Of a stretch of 64,000 nt of DNA, positions 11,901 through 22,620 are shown one piece after another; position 1 is the first letter of the stretch, and each line of letters opens with the position of its first letter. The position numbers and the translations under genes were made by a program. The stretch is from Coix lacryma-jobi var. lacryma-jobi. Its lineage: Eukaryota; Streptophyta; Magnoliopsida; Poales; Poaceae. The stretch covers positions 25,821,668-25,885,667 of the forward strand of contig CM019823.1 in the NCBI GenBank assembly GCA_009763385.1, read 5' to 3'. The notes below the pieces were generated by a model. It saw nothing but the letters and a program-made list of their open reading frames with translations, was not told where the DNA came from and did no database searches.

Positions 11901-13125
11901 GATGGATGTAAAGACAGCATTCCTGAATGGGGATTTAGAAGAAAACGTTTACATGGCACAACCGAAAGGTTTTGTCGTAAACGGAAAGAAAACATCGGAT
12001 GTCGTCTGAAAAGATCAATCTACGGATTGAAACAAGCTTCAAGGCAGTGGTACTTGAAGTTTGATAGAACGATAAAATGTTTTGGGTTAAGGAAAATGTC
12101 GAGGACAATTGTGTCTATATGAAATTCAAGAATGGGAAATACATATTCTTGATCCTATATGTTGATATCCTACTCGTTAGTAGTGATGTTAATCTACTAA
12201 ATGAAACAAAGAAATTCTTGTCCTCGAATTTTGATATGAAAGATCTTGGTGAAGCTTCATTCGTCTTGGGAATTGAAATTCACCGAGATAGAAGAAAAGG
12301 GGTTTTAGGACTATCGCAGAAGGCATACATTGAAAAGGTTTTGAAGAAGTTCAGTATGCATGCGTGCAGTTCCTCACCTGCTCCCATAGTCAAGGGCGAT
12401 AGATATGGGGAACATCAGTGTCCCAAGAATCAATATGAAATCGAACAAATGAAAGCGGTACCATATGCTTCGGCAGTTGGAAGTTTGCAATATGCTCAAG
12501 TGTGTACTCGCCCTGACATTGCTTTCGTTACCGGGTTACTTGGCAGATTCCAAAAGAATCCAGGAATTGAACATTGGAAATTAGTAAAGAAAGTCTTGCG
12601 TTATTTGCAAGGTACGAAAGGTCTCATGTTGACATATGAAAGATCAGATTCTCTCGTCATAGAGGGATATTCAGATTCTGATTATGCGGGAGATGAAAAA
12701 ATCCACGTCAGGATATATTTTTACTCTCGCTGGAGGAGCAATATCGTGGAAAAGCTCCAAACAGACTGTGACTACATCCTCGACTATGTATGCCGAGTTT
12801 GTAGCTTGTTATGAGGCCACGGGGCAGGTGAATTGGTTAAAGAAATTTATACCCGGATTGAAAGTGATAGAAAGAATACATGAACCACTGAGGTTGTATT
12901 GCGACAACAACCCAGCTGTGGAATATGCTCACAACAATAGGTCAAGTGGTGCTGCCAAACACATTGACATTAAGTATTATGTTGAAAGATAAAGTTCGGG
13001 ATCATATCATAAATCTTGAGCACATACGAACTGAAAAGATGCTAGCGGATCCGCTCACAAAAGGCCTTCCACCCAGTGTCTTTAGAGGACACTTAGCCGA
13101 CATGGGTTTAAGGGAGAGCCTATGA
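8940..13125 (+). pseudogene. Degraded copia gag-pol
   Basis: The gag codons begin mid-domain at 8940 (NGTNYQVWRENYEL) and hit a stop at about 9049. Further gag is at 9373-9636. A CCHC knuckle (CKFCFKRGHYKKDC) lies at about 9748-9790 and a protease trace (WIDSGATVHV) near 9885. Integrase spans 10238-11089, with the HHCC region around LWHCRLGH, then DICGP, SDRGGEYY and QQNGVAERRNR. RT spans 11429-12700, with its YVDD box changed to YVDI at about 12160. RNase H has YSDSDYAGD and ends about 13125. Several frameshifts and stops occur (about 9050, 9360, 11090, 11490, 12008 and 12700). The lost RT aspartate and the frame breaks make it inactive. Confidence 0.9.
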
Positions 13126-13336
13126 TTCCCGAACAAGAAGGGCCCAGAAGGAAATGAAATTTTCATTTTAAACAGAAAGGTGTGTCGTGGCTGTTAGTCT
13201 AACGGCACTAATGGCTGTGACGATGAGACATGCTCGATGCACTAGACTGTGATAGAATGAAACGTTTTAGAAAGATTGAAAATTTGAGATTTTGAAATGT
13301 CGAATATGATGTTGAAGAATGAATGAATGATGAGAG

Positions 13337-13349
13337 ATCAAGGGGAGAA
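13337..13349 (+). other. Polypurine tract of copia element
   Basis: GATCAAGGGGAGAA lies immediately before the TGTTGGG start of the 3' LTR. This is the standard priming site for plus-strand DNA and sets the LTR start at 13350. Confidence 0.75.
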
Positions 13350-13822
13350 TGTTGGGTTGTGATCTCCTCCCGTTAGGCCCAACGGCCTAACAGGCCTCTC
13401 ATCCGCGCCCTGATCGGGGGCGTCCAACCTGGTGGTTGGTGGGCCCCCCGTCGCCCAGCGCTATAAAGGAAAGGTGGGGGCCGGGGCACACGGTACGAGG
13501 TTCACCGCGCCGCCAGACCCCACCAACATCCAAACCCTAATCCGATCTCTTGGGTGCGCTGCCAGCGGCGGGAAGACCTCACCGACGCTCTTCACTGCGA
13601 CCTACAACATGTCCGGGACTCCGAGCAACGGCAGCGGCGACCATGGAGCTTCTCCCAACCCCGTGGCCGGCGCTTGCACCACTACGACACCCATGGATTC
13701 CCTCGGTCTGCTACCTACTTCTCTATCTCCCTCTACTCTTCTAGATGCATATTAGGATCCGTGTATATGTCTCTGTATGTTCCCCTCTGGATCTACTGCT
13801 AGAAGGTCCTTTTCTTCTATCA
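13350..13822 (+). repeat. 3' LTR of copia element, about 473 bp
   Basis: It starts TGTTGGGTTGTGATC after the purine tract and is taken to end with TTCTATCA at 13822. It has a TATA box (CTATAAAGG at 13461). The right edge is inferred from the TG...CA rule because no second LTR is available. Confidence 0.65.
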
Positions 13823-14104
13823 TGAAGCGCATCACCGCCGAGTGCCACTCGCTGGAGCGGCTTGCCATCATTGGCTGCCGGCATCGGGGACGAAGGAGCG
13901 AGCCTCTGCCGTGTCCTGGTAAACGGAGAAGGGAGCAGTGAGAACCGGAAGATGACTCTATGCCGCGTTAGTGCGTTACGCTGCACACGAGCGCTCAAGT
14001 GAGCCAGGCTGCTAAATAACGGAGGATTCGGTCTTTTCCCCAGAGCCAGGAGAGAGAAAAGGTTTTGCACGTATTTGGCCCGGCTCGATGATGGACCTAT
14101 GACA
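13823..14104. other. Short gap between copia LTR and P450 remnant
   Basis: I see no supported gene. The expected heme-binding end of the adjacent P450 gene should be here on the minus strand but is not recognisable, so the region is probably rearranged flanking DNA. Confidence 0.5.
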
Positions 14105-15801
14105 TCAAACAGGGGAGTTACAGTCCGGGATCAGCCAGGCTGCCGCCGCCCGCCGGGCCACCCTATCAAACGCCCCCTTGAGACCCCCCTCGGCGATCCT
14201 GTCCGGCCTGAACTCGTGCGCGTCGCTGCCCCAGAGATCCGGGTCATGGTGGATAAGCAGCACGGGCAGCTCGATCACAGCCCCGGCAGCCCAGCAGGGT
14301 ACCGCTGCCGATCTCCATCTCCTTGTACATTTTCCGGCTGATCGTGATGGCTGGAGGGTACAGCCGGAGAACCTCGTGAAGAGGATCATCGTCAGCTGCA
14401 TCGATGGAGCAGGAATGTTCAGTCAGGCCTACCTCTGGTCTGGAGCAAGAAAATGGAGTATTAGGCGAATGGACTCACAGTTTTGAGCCGGCTGAGGCCA
14501 TCATATTCCGGCTTGTTTTTTTTTTCCCCCGAACAGGCCAAAGACCCCCTCTCTCGCACGGTCCTGCCACTCCGGGTGCATGCATAGCAGGAGCATCGCC
14601 CCTAGGTGAGCAGCACGGGCGTCGTCTCCATTCCTGCGAAGTAGAAGAGCTTGCGCTCCTCGATGACGTCTTCGATTGTCATCCCCAGGGCTGGACCGGC
14701 CATGCTCGTCCGTGTCTCTCAACTCTCATGTTTGACTCGAGAAGAACACCCACCAAGTCGTCTTTACCGTACGTGGCTCTCGCCTTCTTTCATGGCCTGC
14801 ATTCGTTTCTCGATCAATCCTCGTAAGAGCGAGCTGACTTCGTTGTTGATTTCGTGCATCCTTCTGTTGTTTTTGGTCGGCAAATACCTGGTGGGTTTGT
14901 TCCATAGCCATAGCGTTAGCATCGGTCTGGTCAGGTCGTCAGTTCAATATGCTGTAGAAGTAACTCACAAGTAGTCTGGGATGATGATCTTCTGAATGGT
15001 GTCTACGACCTCCGCCTGGCGCCTGCAGCTGGAAAATCCACCTCCCCTCGAGGTAGCTGCTGCCGAAAGCGGTTCGAGAAATGACGTCTCCGGTGAGGTT
15101 CTGGAGCTCCGGCCAAACATCCAGCTCGCATGAACCGTCGGAGCTCATCACTGACTCCACCCATCTGCTAGCCAGCTCGTCGCAGCACGCCGAAAACGGA
15201 AGGGCATGCCCAGAAAACCATATATGAGAAGACCTGTACTATACTGTATGCATACCTTGAGCTTCTCGGCATTGGAGTCGGCATGGAATGCGGGGTTGAG
15301 GATCCTCCTGTGCTTGACCCACTTCTCGCCCTCGAGGCTCGCGACGCCGTCGGCGAGCAGCTTGGCCAGTGCCCGGAAATTGGGCTTCTCCAAGTGCCCG
15401 AACTTGTTGGCCACCTGCGGCCTGCGGGTCGGCCACGATCACCTTGGGCACCGGGCCGAACCAGTCAACCAGAGAAGGCACGCCTGCTTCCCGTGCCCGC
15501 GCACGTTCCTGCAGACGCGGGGCGCGATGTCGTGGCACCGCAGCAGCAGGGTCCTCGTCCTCGACCACGCCTCCCTGTTGATCCTGGCGTTCTCCCTGAG
15601 GGCTGAGGTCGCCCGCCAGGAGGCTGTGCGCGCAGCGCGCGCTCCAGCCGCCGGGGACGCCACCACGTACAGCCGGTGCAGCAGACGGCTGGCCTGCCTC
15701 AGGAGCGTCAGGGCCAGGATACCGTAGACCAGGAAGCTCCATGGCACGCATGGTGCAGCAGCTGCGAGCGAGGAGGCACCTGCCCGAAGCATCGCTCTCA
15801 C
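14105..15801 (-). pseudogene. CYP72A-like cytochrome P450 pseudogene
   Basis: On the minus strand the N-terminal membrane anchor (VPWSFLVYGILALTLL) starts at 15801. It is followed by pieces in shifting frames: HDIAPRV, ACLLWLTG, ANKFGHLEKPNF (15414), GEKWVKHRRILNPAFH, DVWPELQNLTGDVISRTAFG (about 15110), MLLLCMHPEWQDRARE (about 14570), PEYDGLSRLKT, the K-helix motif EVLRLYPP (about 14360), and IHHDPDLWGSDAHEFRPDR (about 14230). These match the CYP72A family of plant microsomal monooxygenases. At least five frameshifts occur, and one stretch of the I-helix region is scrambled. The cysteine heme-binding loop (FGWGPRICIG type) is not found before the copia LTR. Without heme ligation and an open frame it cannot be an enzyme. 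Its strand is the same as that of the apyrase upstream. Confidence 0.85.
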
Positions 15802-16872
15802 TCTCGAGATGATGCTGAAATAGAGTGGAAGAAGATGGTTTTGCTATGGCATGGCCTAAACCCTAAATAGACATGGTTTGGATTAGATTATTTGGAGCAC
15901 TCTATTAGCCAGGCCTGGTCATGCCTTGCGCCCAAGTTGACTTGATTGCTGCTCGGCTTGAGCTCAGATTGCTTGTCCTCATTTGAAAACATGCGCGGTC
16001 AGAGCGTTGACAAAAGAGCTTCAGAAACATCAACATCCTACAGCCGTATATGGGAAAAATTTAAAGATTGTCAACTTTGCAAAATTATAATGAATAATTT
16101 TCAAATTGAAATACCGTCGGGTTGGTCTAGCTCTCTCTAGTCTGTACCCCGTAGTTCCTATCGTCAATGATGGGCTCGGAAAATATTTTCAGCTTGTAAG
16201 GGCCCACCTAAGCGAGCTAAGGTTAAGAGAAACAACCATTTTCAGCTTTAAAATAGCTTCATTCCACATCAATCCTTGTGAGAGCATATATTTTAAGAAG
16301 TTTTACATGTAAAGCTATTTAAAAAATACCCGCTTATATAGTATGAAACAACTTCAAATAGCTCGTGAAGCTTCTGGAGAATATGTGCCAAAGAGAGCCT
16401 AAATTGTATCGCGATTACGCACCGAACACTTATATTTGTGATATAAGAGAAAATGTACTTTAAATCTACAAGACTACAAATGTATCATCCAGGGAACAAA
16501 AGCAAAACATGCGTTTATTACATTGAACAATCCCAGTTGGCGAAAGGGAACAAAAAGAATGGCATCACATTGAACAACTCACACAAAACATACTAAGGAC
16601 GAGTGAGAGACTTCTAAATAACTGGGATGCAAAGAGGAAAAGGCTTGGCACAGAACTACAATCTATACTCCATGTATACGTTGTTAATGTGTAGGAACCT
16701 AAACAAATAGAATGGAAAATGGATAACAATGGTGAATCAAGGCAAAACCCTAGCATCAAACCCAGGATCTAAACTCACTACTACAGATCAGTAAACTAAG
16801 CCAAAAACTATAGCGATGGAAGATTTTTATATATATTATATATATAAAAAATAAGTTACTGCCGTGCTGTTT
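15802..16872. other. Intergenic, P450 remnant to apyrase stop codon
   Basis: AT-rich DNA. The part next to 16872 must hold the apyrase 3' UTR and its polyadenylation signals on the minus strand. Nothing else is recognised. Confidence 0.5.
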
Positions 16873-19800
16873 CTATGATGAAGATGCAACCTCAATGGCA
16901 CTACCAAGGGGCCATGCTGCTTCAACATACGAATCACCATAATGCACTTTCTTTACCAAGGTAATGTCTTGATAAGGATCAACACCTGAGAGAACAAAAA
17001 AAAGCAGAAGGTGTAAGAACATAGGTGTAGAGGTTATAAGTTCTACAGTTATCGTGATTTTTTTTTTCATTTGTAATAAGCCATACCAAATCCATCGACA
17101 AGTAACGTGTACTGGTAGACAAGATCTATGCAAAGGTAGGGAATGTTTTCCTCTGAGACATCAGGGTAGGTTGCCTGTGCATCCTTCAAGTTCAATTTAC
17201 AAACCCGGCGTGCAGTTTCTTCAAAGTCTGAGGGTTTAACCTTAGCAAATGCTTCTTTTGGGTCCACAAAACCAGCCTGAATGGAGATGGGACACAATTA
17301 GGTGCTAATCGTGACCAAGATCAGTAGGCCAATCCCAATTCAGTTCAGACAGATCAGAAAGCTCAATTGTAAATTAGACTTGCCTCAGCAGCCCTATCAA
17401 AGAAAAAGGATGCTACAAAAAGATTCTTTTGTCCATCTCCACCACCACCATTCCACACACCGCCAAATGTGCATTTCATGTGTGTGCATGCTGGTTCATC
17501 AACTTTAAGAGCTCTAACTGAAAGAGCCCTGCACTTGGAATAACTAGCACCAGAAGGTGAGCCTGATGCTTCAAATGTATTACCACCATAATTGTATTTC
17601 CCTGAATTTAATAGCACATTCAAGATATGATAATTTTATGAGAAATAAACAGAAAACAGGTACTGAGAATTTGATGATAGTAGTTTGATGGATAAATTTC
17701 ATCTTTGTTGGAAACTGGAATATGTATTGTATTCTTTGCAGGATCAATCTGCTGGTAAAGTAGCATGCTTTTTATCAACAGCCTCATTATCAGAATGGTG
17801 TAATGTTTTGACTAATATTTGGTAGCACGACAAGTCAACATATTGCTTTGTGTATTTTCACAGCAGGGCATGGACCCTGCATAGAATAGAACAAAGCTCA
17901 GGAAAATAGTCTTTCCATGCGTTTAGTTCTGTTACAAAATAACCATTTGCCCTATTAATGCTGATATAATTTCAGTAAGAATACAGGAGGTTCATTTGAA
18001 ATTCCAAAAAGACAAAGTGGTAATGGCATGTCAGATTTAGATATTGGGCCTGGTAGATTAAAGCAAGCAACATACCAAGATGCCCCCCAAACATACAGTC
18101 GCTGTAATCACTGCCTTCACCAGCTTTTAAGATCTCCGCTCTAGCCGCCAGCAAACCATAATGCAAATAACTGTGGATAACAACATTAGCAGTTATATAT
18201 TGTAGCTATGTTCTCTACACATCTTATTCAGATGGAAGCAATCTTATGCTGCCTGTCCCAACAATAGTCCATTGCACTGTGGTAAATGATATTGTTCCAT
18301 GTCAAATATATTATAATGTAAAAAAGGGGAAGAAGTGATAGAGTTGACAAAAACATATATAGTGGTCTCACTTGGTGACAAGTAAACACTTCAAGTATGA
18401 TGGGATGCCAAATATTCTTATTCCTCACTTGTCACTGATATAGTGGTATCACTTGGTAACAAGTCAACACTTCAAGTATGATGGGATGCCAAATATTCTT
18501 ATTCCTCACTTGGTGACAAGTAAGCCAGTTTTAACTCTTCAATATTACAATTCATTAAACCATTTTTTGGACCGCAACCACCCAAGTTGCTAACAACCTG
18601 TAGCAACTTCCAAATAATTGCATGTTTCACCTTTCTACAGTGTTGTATGGCATAGATACTCAAAACTTCAAATAAGATATAGTTCTCGGTCGATCCTGCT
18701 ATTAGTAGTCTAACAATGTCATAAAAACTACACATGTAATGGTTCAACCAATATAGAATAACGGAGTAAGACACACTAGTCACATTTTTTTACAGTTTTA
18801 GACATCATTGGTATATTAGAATGGCAGAAAATAGCAGTAGAACAAAGTCAACGATAAATCTCAGATTGTCATGACACATTTGATTCAGACCTGTGGACAT
18901 AAAGATAGTATGTTGTTCCCTTAAGTAGCAGCTCCTTCACATATGAATCTTCACCATCTGCCACTTCAGGTGCCTTTGCTGCATCCTTCTCTGAGATGGC
19001 ATAAGCCATTTGGACCGAACCACCTCCTAAATCAACAACTCCAACTGTGTTTGAGTATGGCTTTCCCAATTTTCCCAAAAGATAATTGATGGTAACCTAT
19101 AAAAGAATAGAAAAGACATCCATGTTGCTTCTTTTAATGTGAAGAATGCAGAAGAACAGCAAGTGGAGAAACCATTTTACTTTCAAAGTTAAAATGCCAA
19201 AGTCAAAGTTAAAACCAACTACTCACGCCATTCCAGACTATTAGCCACTTTAGTTTTGTCCTAAGTCAAACGTCTCTAACTTTGATCAAGTTTTATAAAA
19301 TTTATTAATATCCAGAAGTTCAAATAAAATGCACTACCAAGACATATTACATGGAGAAATTAAAGAAACTAATTTGATATTGTAGATGATGGTGGAGTTA
19401 AAGTAGCCTATAGTTTGGAAAGAGGGTGGGGGGGGGGGGGTACATAACAATGTTAGTAATCCTAAACAACAAAAAAGGAAGAAAACAAAGCTCTGGAGCA
19501 AACTAGAACAACACCGTACCCACTGGAATGCGCCTTCCTGAGATCCATCTAGAACAGTGACCCAATTTGGCTGGGATTTGAAAGAACTCCTGTCGCGGAG
19601 AAGTTCCCTAACCTGCAGAACTCATATTCAGCAACAACATAGGAAATCAGGCAATTCAAAACGAAAAGAGAATATGCAGCGCATCAAATACAAATGTCAA
19701 AAATTAAGGCTACAAAGGAAAAGATGGAATTCTCAAATCTTGATGGATAAGACAAGACATGGAGAATATTTACCGCTTGCAAAATTTCTTCAGACCTTTC

Positions 19801-20068
19801 AGTCCCTAATGCTCTGAGACCTGCAGTGGCCTGCATAAGTCCAAAATCATGTTTTCACTAGAAACACTGTTGCAAAAACTGATACTGTTTCAGTTTCCAC
19901 TACCATAAGATGCAATACAGAAACCATTACTCACCCCAACCCTGACAGGTGTTTGTCCACGCAACTCTGCTGGAACTACTTTCTCAGCTTCCTCTAAAAG
20001 AGAAATAAGTGATTCAGCAGCCTCCTGTGGACCCTTTGCAGCACTCAGGCCTGGTTTTTTCTAGAGCC

Positions 20069-20107
<39 letters not shown>

Positions 20108-22117
20108 ATCAGAGAAGTTAGATTCCCTCTCTTTGCTGCATGGTCAATTGGACTGTTCGATTTAAATATATAATAGGACAACAATATATTAGTATAGGGT
20201 AATTACAGATGATCAGGTCAATGAGTAGATGTGAACATTTTTACACAGCGGGCTCCAAGTCCTTCAGAAACTATACATCTATAAGGTATATTATTTTGAG
20301 AAGTGAGAGAGGCTCAACCAGGATGATACGTTGTTTGAGCCTTTAGGTTGCTTCATAGAGATACAGTCTTGGAAAAACCTATGCGACACAGATACATGTA
20401 TCCCGTATCGGCTGGATACAGATACGTGGATACGTCAGTTTTTTAGCAAAATAAAGGTATAGTGGCGTATCGAAGTATCTGATACAGATACGTAGATACA
20501 TATCGGATACGTGATACGAGGTCATATTGAAGTATGAGGGTAACTCAGGGAACAAATACCTGCAACTTTGCATTTTTGCAGTGCATTTACTTTGGTATGA
20601 TTCCTGATGTTTCAGTGTCCAATTTTTCTTGCTCTAGCACCCATAACATGATAGATTTCTGAGGGGCAGAATATTGCATTTTTTTATCTCCAAACAGCTA
20701 AGATGAAATCTCTTGCCTACCACTTACAGGACAACTCTTCAAGAAGATTCAAGCTAGTTTTCAATTTGACGTTCAGCAACTTTTTCCAAGATTTAAGCAG
20801 ATTTACAAAGAAATTTTGAAACAGCATTTGGTCAAAATCCAGGCAGAAAATTGTTCTTCTTAATCTTCTACTACTTCTGGTATTCCTCAAGAATTAGCTG
20901 TATGCTGTCACATTCTGAGTTTCTGACGTGTATCCAAATATTACATAGTTAAAAAAAATGTTCCTGATTGAACTATTGCAGAAACAACAAACATAACAAA
21001 AGCTGTCATATCACTAAAGTTGTCATCTCTAGGTAAAAATCAACTGAATTCACGTCATAATTAACAACACTAATTTATCATGACAAGGTCCTGTCTTAAT
21101 GCCTTTGTATGGCAAGAGCTCATCACCAGTAATAAACAAGTGGTGGTTGCTACGCGTGCAATTTATCGTAACCTGATACAAAAGACAAAACCACATAGTG
21201 GCATACCTTCAGCGGCCAATATTCTTCTAGCTGTGAAAATCTAGATACAGTAGATGTTTGTTCCAACAATTTATGGGAAACAAATAAAAAGATCAACATT
21301 AGGTTGTGCAGTTCACCATTGTTAAACAGGCCCTAAGTGATTATATCTGCAATACAAATTTCTGATTTATTTTGCAAATTCTGCACAAAATATGTGCAGG
21401 ACTATTTGGTTGTGAACTCTCAAGAGCCAAACCAAGTTTTGGAATAGCCAAAAACGAACAACTCCAACATTTAGTCAAGAGAAAGTAGAAAACAATCATT
21501 GTTTAGATTGGCCATACATGATATTACTGGATTTCGTTGTTAGAATGGCCAATTAGATTCCACTAGTGTTACTGAATTTTCAGTGTTGTTAGTTTGGCTT
21601 GAGATAGTAGAAGACCAAACAGGCCGCATCAATAATCTCATTTACGGCCACTCCAGAACACCTCTACATCCGACCACAAAATGAACATATCCAGCGAACA
21701 ACGCTCCACAGCAGGCGCAACTCAAACTATAGGCACTCAAACTAAATGGACAAGAGGAAAGCCTAAACCATTCACCTGTTTGAACAGCTCAATCTCCTTC
21801 CCTATAGGCACTAGATCCAGGTTTTCGTCGAAGCAATAGACGTGCACGCGGCTCCCGGAGCTGCCGGCGTCAAATATAACTGCATACTTGTTCAATCCGT
21901 CCTCAACGGCCCGGGGTCCCCACCTCCGACCGCCAACGGCGAGGAGCCCACCCCCTGAGGCGGAGGCCGGCGCGCGCGGCATGAGAAGGAGTACGAACGA
22001 GATGAGGAGTACCGGCGAGAGCAACACCATCAGCACCCGACGGTACCGGTGCACGCGGTCGGCCACCGCCTCCGTCTGCTGCTGCTGCCGTGCTCCGGCG
22101 CCCGAGTAGCGCCGCAT
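16873..22117 (-). CDS. APY: Apyrase (GDA1/CD39 nucleoside phosphatase), nine coding exons
   Basis: Exons on the minus strand: 22117-21776, 20060-19935, 19830-19774, 19612-19520, 19096-18891, 18170-18076, 17601-17384, 17276-17087 and 16985-16873. They join without a stop to 1440 bases, 479 residues. Apyrases hydrolyse NTP and NDP to NMP; plant members act in the Golgi lumen or outside the cell. A membrane anchor lies at residues 28-46. The conserved regions are all present: ACR1 DAGSSGSR (83-90), ACR2 ATAGLRAL (157-164), ACR3 DGSQEGAFQW (197-206), ACR4 DLGGGSVQM (228-236) and ACR5 around DGFGVDPYQ (about 440). The start at 22117 was chosen because rice apyrases begin MRR[FY]S; the frame stays open upstream to 22399. 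All introns have GT-AG ends except intron 7, which is GC-AG. No defect was seen, so the gene is probably functional. Confidence 0.93.
17277..17383 (-). other. GC-AG intron 7 of the apyrase gene
   Basis: The exon before it ends GCTGAG and the intron starts GCAAGTC. It ends CCATTCAG before GCTGGTTTT. With these borders the protein reads AAE/AGFVDPKEA, as expected for the family, and the frame is kept. A GT donor that preserves the frame is not present nearby. AG|GCAAGT is the known consensus for the rare GC donors. Confidence 0.85.
18360..18520. repeat. 81-bp tandem duplication in apyrase intron 5
   Basis: The segment containing CACTTCAAGTATGATGGGAT occurs twice with a spacing of 81 bases (TCAAGTATGA at 18391 and 18472). 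The copies are nearly identical, so the duplication is recent. Confidence 0.85.
20074..20105. repeat. (GA)n microsatellite in apyrase intron 1
   Basis: An uninterrupted GA dinucleotide run of about 16 units, starting 14 bases outside exon 2. It is likely length-polymorphic. Confidence 0.95.
20375..20520. repeat. Cluster of GATAC/GTATC words in apyrase intron 1
   Basis: Repeats such as GATACAGATACGTGGATACG recur and form partly inverted units. This looks like a degenerate dispersed repeat; no clear ends or target duplication were found. Confidence 0.5.
21399..21624. mobile_element. MITE-like element in apyrase intron 1
   Basis: The ends GGACTATTTGGT and ACCAAACAGGCC are imperfect inverted repeats 226 bp apart. 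GCA flanks both sides as a possible 3-bp target duplication. No coding sequence was seen. The superfamily is unsure (Tourist-like or other). Confidence 0.5.
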
Positions 22118-22620
22118 CCTAGCGGCCGCCGCCGTGGCCGCCGCGGCATCCGCGGCGGAGGGGCGGCGGCGAGATCGTCGGCGGGGAGCGATCGGCCGCG
22201 ACGGTGTGCGGTAGCGGATGCGACCGTTGGTCGGCGACGGTTTCACCGCCTCCTGCTGCGGCGGCTCCAGCGTGTCGGTGCGGGCGGCCGCGTGCGGCGG
22301 CCTTATCGAGAGCGTGTCGGAGTGGGTGAATGGGTGGGCCTGCGACAGCAGCACAGCTGCGCGGTGAGACGGGCCCGGAGCGCGAGATCTGTCCGGCACG
22401 GGTCACGGCGACCTTTGGGGTTGACTACGTGTTGGCATTGCGATCGGGGTGGAGACGGAGGAGCTGGTGGCGCGGGAGCCAATTTGGCTCGATTCTGGGA
22501 GGTGGCTGCGCGGCTTCCGCCGTGGTCGCGGCGGAGCGGTGTGGAGGATGGAGTACGCGCCAGTGAGACGAGTTGCCGAGTTGGCATCATGCCGTCTATC
22601 TTCGGATCTTCCGGGTGCGT
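22118..22620 (-). promoter_or_regulatory. GC-rich 5' region of the apyrase gene
   Basis: CpG-rich DNA directly upstream of the chosen start codon. It should contain the 5' UTR and core promoter. I see no convincing TATA box. Open frames on both strands here are explained by base composition. Confidence 0.45.

Larger units (their letters stand above)
8940..13822 (+). mobile_element. Ty1/copia LTR retrotransposon, 5' part removed by gypsy insertion
   Basis: On the plus strand the order is gag with a zinc knuckle, protease, integrase, RT, RNase H, then a purine tract and the 3' LTR at 13350. Integrase before RT is the copia order. The element is entered in the middle of gag because the gypsy element lies directly before it, so the 5' LTR and gag start must lie left of base 1. 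It ends next to the P450 pseudogene; TGAAG at 13823 is the predicted target duplication. Confidence 0.9.

Noticed and set aside
22118..22399. N-terminal extension of the apyrase to an ATG at 22399
   Set aside because: The extension is low-complexity and GC-rich, and the family start MRR[FY]S at 22117 is followed by the membrane anchor; most likely 5' UTR.
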